From an uncultured Clostridia bacterium (GTDB lineage Bacteria > Bacillota > Clostridia > Oscillospirales > Oscillospiraceae), in NCBI GenBank assembly GCA_946542465.1, contig CAMNKQ010000004.1:1-37395 (forward strand): a stretch of DNA of 37,395 nt, in the 5' to 3' direction. The notes beneath the pieces are model-generated. The model saw only the letters and a list, made by a program, of their open reading frames with translations, did not search any database and was not told the DNA's origin. Positions 34,315 to 37,395 of this stretch are shown one piece after another (within the stretch, counting starts at the first letter, position 1; each line of letters opens with the position of its first letter). The translations under genes were made by a program, and so were the position numbers.

Positions 34315-36144
34315 TTAACGTCCCAAAGATTTCGGATCCACCGCGTCGCGGATCGCATCGCCGATGAGGTTGATGCAGATGGTGCAGACGCCGAAGATCG
34401 CGGCCGGGAACACCCAGCGCCACCAGTACTGCTGGATGACGATGGAGTTGTTGGCGCCGGTCAGCATATTGCCCCAGGTCGGGGTCGGGGGCGAGATACC
34501 AAAGCCCAGATAGCTCAGGGAGGACTCGGTCAGCATACAGGTGGCAAACTGCAGCGTGGCCTCCACCAGCAGGATGGAGAGGACATTGGGCAGGATGTGC
34601 TTGAAGATGATGCTGCCTTCCCGCACGCCCATGGCCTGAGCAGCCAGGACGAACTCCTTCTCGCGCTCGGCCAGGATCTGGGCGCGGATCAGACGGCAGA
34701 TGCCGGTCCAGCTCAAGACGCCCAGGACGACCATGATGAGGTACATGCGCATCTCCACGCTGATGCGGGTGCCGATGATGGCGGAGAGCAGCAGCGCGAA
34801 GGGCAGGAAGGGCAGGCCGCCCACCACCTCCGAGATACGCATGATCAGCATATCCGCCTTGCCGCCGAAGTAGCCGGCGATGCCGCCCATGACCACGCCG
34901 ATGACCAGCGCGATGATGACGGACACGGCGCCGACCGTCATGGTGACCTGACCGCCGTTGACGATCCGGGTCAGCACGTCGCGGCCCATGTTATCGGTGC
35001 CCAGCAGGTGACCCTTCAGGCCCCAGGTGTGCACTTTGCCGTTGACGTCCACGGCATAGTTCTGATAGAAGCCGGCGTAGACGGTGTCGATCGCGGCGCC
35101 GTTGACGGCGGCCGGCACGTTAGACTGGTTGTGGCTGTTGTCGCCCCAGCTGAACACGTCGCCGTTTTCCATCAGCGCGGTGTAGTGGTAGCGTCCGCCA
35201 TAGAGCTCCACCGGGCGGCTCTCGGATTCGGGGACGTTCTTCTCGCCGTGGGTGGCGTTGCCCCAGACGACGATCTTGCCGTTTTCTTTCACGGCGGCCA
35301 TGGACTCACCGGTGGCGGCGATGTCCACCACGCCGCTGCCAAGCTCGGCAGGGATGTTCGTGAAGGCGTTATTCTTCTGCGTGCCGCCGTAGACGACGGA
35401 GCCGTCATCCAGCAGCAGGCAATAATTGTAAGTGGCGATGGCGATCTTCTTGATGTGGCCCTGATAGGCCTTTTTCACGTCGATATCCGCCATGTTGCTG
35501 TTGCCCCAGAAGTAGGCCTCACCCTCGTCGGTGACGGCGCCGCTGATCTGGAAGCCGGCCTCGATCTGGATGATGTTTTTGGGGCCCTTGGTGCGGGAGG
35601 GCTTCAGCTCGCTGGGTACGCGGTCCTGGCCCAGACGCTTGCTGCCCCAGACGTAGAGATTGCCCTCGTCATCCAGCGCGACCACGTGGTCATAGCCGGC
35701 CGCCACGTCCACGATCTTGGCGTCCAGGACTTCCTGGGGGATGTTCTTCAGGTCGATGGTATCGGTGATCTTGGTATAGCCCCAGATGTAGGTCTTGCCG
35801 TTCCTGTCGCAGCCCACGCCAAAGGTGGTGCCGGCGGCGATGGCCTGGATGTTGCCATCCAGCTCCGCGGGTACGGAGAGCATCGTGGAGGTGGGCGGGA
35901 CGTTCAGCTGGGTGTTGTCGGTGTCGCCCAGATCCAGATGGAAGATGTAAGGGCCGACGACCACAAAGATCAGGATCGCCAGGAAGATGATCAGGCCGGT
36001 CATGCCCAGGGGATTGTGCAGGAAGTTGTTGAGCATCATGCGGCCGGGGCTCTGGATCTGCTCCTCCACCAGGTTGTCCACGTTCTTGTTCCGGTTGCCG
36101 AACAGTCTGCCGAGGAGAGACGTCTTGTTATTCGTGTTTGCCAT
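34315..36144 (-). CDS. Oligopeptide ABC transporter permease (OppC/DppC-like) with RCC1-like repeat insertion
   Basis: N-terminal TM then seven RCC1-like units, then GTDNMGRDVLTRIVNGGQVTMTVG and a normal C-terminal permease domain. Confidence 0.93.
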   Translation of the reverse strand: MANTNNKTSLLGRLFGNRNKNVDNLVEEQIQSPGRMMLNNFLHNPLGMTGLIIFLAILIFVVVGPYIFHLDLGDTDNTQLNVPPTSTMLSVPAELDGNIQAIAAGTTFGVGCDRNGKTYIWGYTKITDTIDLKNIPQEVLDAKIVDVAAGYDHVVALDDEGNLYVWGSKRLGQDRVPSELKPSRTKGPKNIIQIEAGFQISGAVTDEGEAYFWGNSNMADIDVKKAYQGHIKKIAIATYNYCLLLDDGSVVYGGTQKNNAFTNIPAELGSGVVDIAATGESMAAVKENGKIVVWGNATHGEKNVPESESRPVELYGGRYHYTALMENGDVFSWGDNSHNQSNVPAAVNGAAIDTVYAGFYQNYAVDVNGKVHTWGLKGHLLGTDNMGRDVLTRIVNGGQVTMTVGAVSVIIALVIGVVMGGIAGYFGGKADMLIMRISEVVGGLPFLPFALLLSAIIGTRISVEMRMYLIMVVLGVLSWTGICRLIRAQILAEREKEFVLAAQAMGVREGSIIFKHILPNVLSILLVEATLQFATCMLTESSLSYLGFGISPPTPTWGNMLTGANNSIVIQQYWWRWVFPAAIFGVCTICINLIGDAIRDAVDPKSLGR

Positions 36145-36156
36145 GTTCTCTCCCCC

Positions 36157-37176
36157 TTACTTGTCGATGCGCACGCGCGGGTCGACGAGACCGTAGCTCA
36201 GGTCGATGACCAGAGCGCCGATCAGGCTGACCACGGTGTAGAACATCTGGATCGCCAGAGCCAGCTCATAATCGTGGTTGTTCAGCGCGCCGATATAGAG
36301 CTTGCCCATGCCGTTGAGGTTAAAGGTGTTTTCAATGATGACCGAGCCGCTGAAGATGCTGAGGAACCAGCCGATGATCAGCGTGATGACCGGCAGCAGG
36401 GCGTTGCGCCAGGCGTGGGAGTAGATGACGACCTTCTCCCGCACGCCCTTGGCCCGGGCGGTCTTGATGTGGTCCATGCTCAGCGCGTCGATCATGGCGG
36501 AGCGGACGTAACGGGTCATGCCGCCCAGGGAGCCGAAGGTCATGACGATGAGCGGCAGGGAGAAGTAATAGAGCTTATCCCAAAACGCGCGCATGCCGGT
36601 GTATTCGGCGCCGGGCGTCCCCATGCCGCTGACCGGGAACCAGCGCAGCAGCACGGCAAAGATGTAAATAAACACCAGGGCGATGATGTAGATCGGGATG
36701 CTGTAGCCGATGATGGTAAAGACCTGGGTGAAGTTATCAAACTTGCCGCCCTTGTGCACCGCGCAGTAGATACCCAGGGGGATCGTGATGCCCAGAGCCA
36801 GGATGGTGGCAAAGATGTTGATAAAGATCGTGTTGCCGATGGGCGGCAGGATCACTTCCACCACGTTCTTCTTGAAGTAGGACGAGTAGCCGAAATTGCC
36901 CTCCAGCAGGCCGTGGAGCTTGCCTGTCTGCTTGTTGGCCGACAGGCCCATCCATCGGGCGTATCGCACCAGGATATTATCGTTCAATCCCATCTCTTCC
37001 CGCAATTCCTGATACATGCGTTCATAGACTTCGGGCTTGAGGGATTTTTTCATCCCTTCCAGTTGGTTTCTGGCCGGGTCGCTGGGGATCAGATTGTACA
37101 GACAGTACATCAGGAAGGAGACAATGAAGAATACCAGGATCAGATAGGCGATTCTTCGTAAAATGTATTTTGTCAC
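36157..37176 (-). CDS. Oligopeptide ABC transporter permease (OppB/DppB-like)
   Basis: MTKYILRRIAYLILVFFIVSFLMY...GSVIIENTFNLNGMGKL, standard BPD_transp_1. Confidence 0.93.
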   Translation of the reverse strand: MTKYILRRIAYLILVFFIVSFLMYCLYNLIPSDPARNQLEGMKKSLKPEVYERMYQELREEMGLNDNILVRYARWMGLSANKQTGKLHGLLEGNFGYSSYFKKNVVEVILPPIGNTIFINIFATILALGITIPLGIYCAVHKGGKFDNFTQVFTIIGYSIPIYIIALVFIYIFAVLLRWFPVSGMGTPGAEYTGMRAFWDKLYYFSLPLIVMTFGSLGGMTRYVRSAMIDALSMDHIKTARAKGVREKVVIYSHAWRNALLPVITLIIGWFLSIFSGSVIIENTFNLNGMGKLYIGALNNHDYELALAIQMFYTVVSLIGALVIDLSYGLVDPRVRIDK

Positions 37177-37240
37177 AGCCGTTCCTCCTCTTTCTATGGC
37201 AGATATCTTGGTACTGTCAGCAGGAAACCAACGCTCAGCC

Positions 37241-37395
37241 TGTCGACATAGTCGGTTTTGTCATTGCAAACCAGTGACCGATGTCACTTACTACAAGTTC
37301 TTGGCGACAAAGGAGCCTTAGAACTTGTGTATGCTGTGTAGGTGTGGCAATCCGCATCTCCAAAAAGCCGCAGAATTTCAGGCTTTTCAAGGAGA
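37241..37395 (-). repeat. Family B-like palindromic repeat, truncated by window edge
   Basis: CTGTCGACATAGTCGGTTTTGTCATTGCAAACCAGTGACC...GTGTGGCAATCCG resembles the reverse complement of B3. Confidence 0.6.

Noticed and set aside
34231-37161. 976-aa plus-strand ORF across the Opp operon
   Set aside because: Antisense shadow ORF; the minus-strand frames encode clear OppB/OppC proteins.

Overview
The window looks like chromosomal DNA from a GC-rich gut-type Clostridia (Oscillospiraceae/Ruminococcaceae-like; taxonomic inference only). It carries a tRNA-Cys and a free-standing 23S-IVP-like four-helix-bundle gene behind a multi-hairpin leader. It also carries a class B sortase with a large repeat surface protein (SPKTG anchor), and a MoxR/VWA operon. 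Next come a partner-switching operon (SpoIIE-type phosphatase, STAS, and a MATE transporter fused to an RsbW-like kinase domain) and a LysM protein behind a double-glycine-type leader. Small CotF-like spore coat proteins, an LCP protein and a TrpXYZ-like ABC operon with an aromatic leader peptide follow. The rest is a nucleoside salvage/uptake cluster (tdk, udk, deoD, BMP-family SBP, Nup ABC), a rhodanese/fRMsr pair, and an Opp/Dpp operon. In that operon OppC carries a seven-repeat RCC1-like insertion and OppF a long charged helical insertion. Intergenic regions are dense in palindromic, MITE-like elements. Several sit at intrinsic terminators and are bracketed by duplicated, locus-specific terminator sequence. 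Strongest candidates for undescribed biology: (1) the MATE-RsbW partner-switching operon, (2) the OppC beta-propeller insertion with the OppF insertion, (3) the double-glycine-leader LysM protein, (4) the terminator-associated palindromic elements. No homology search, folding or structure prediction was run; family calls come from motif recognition.
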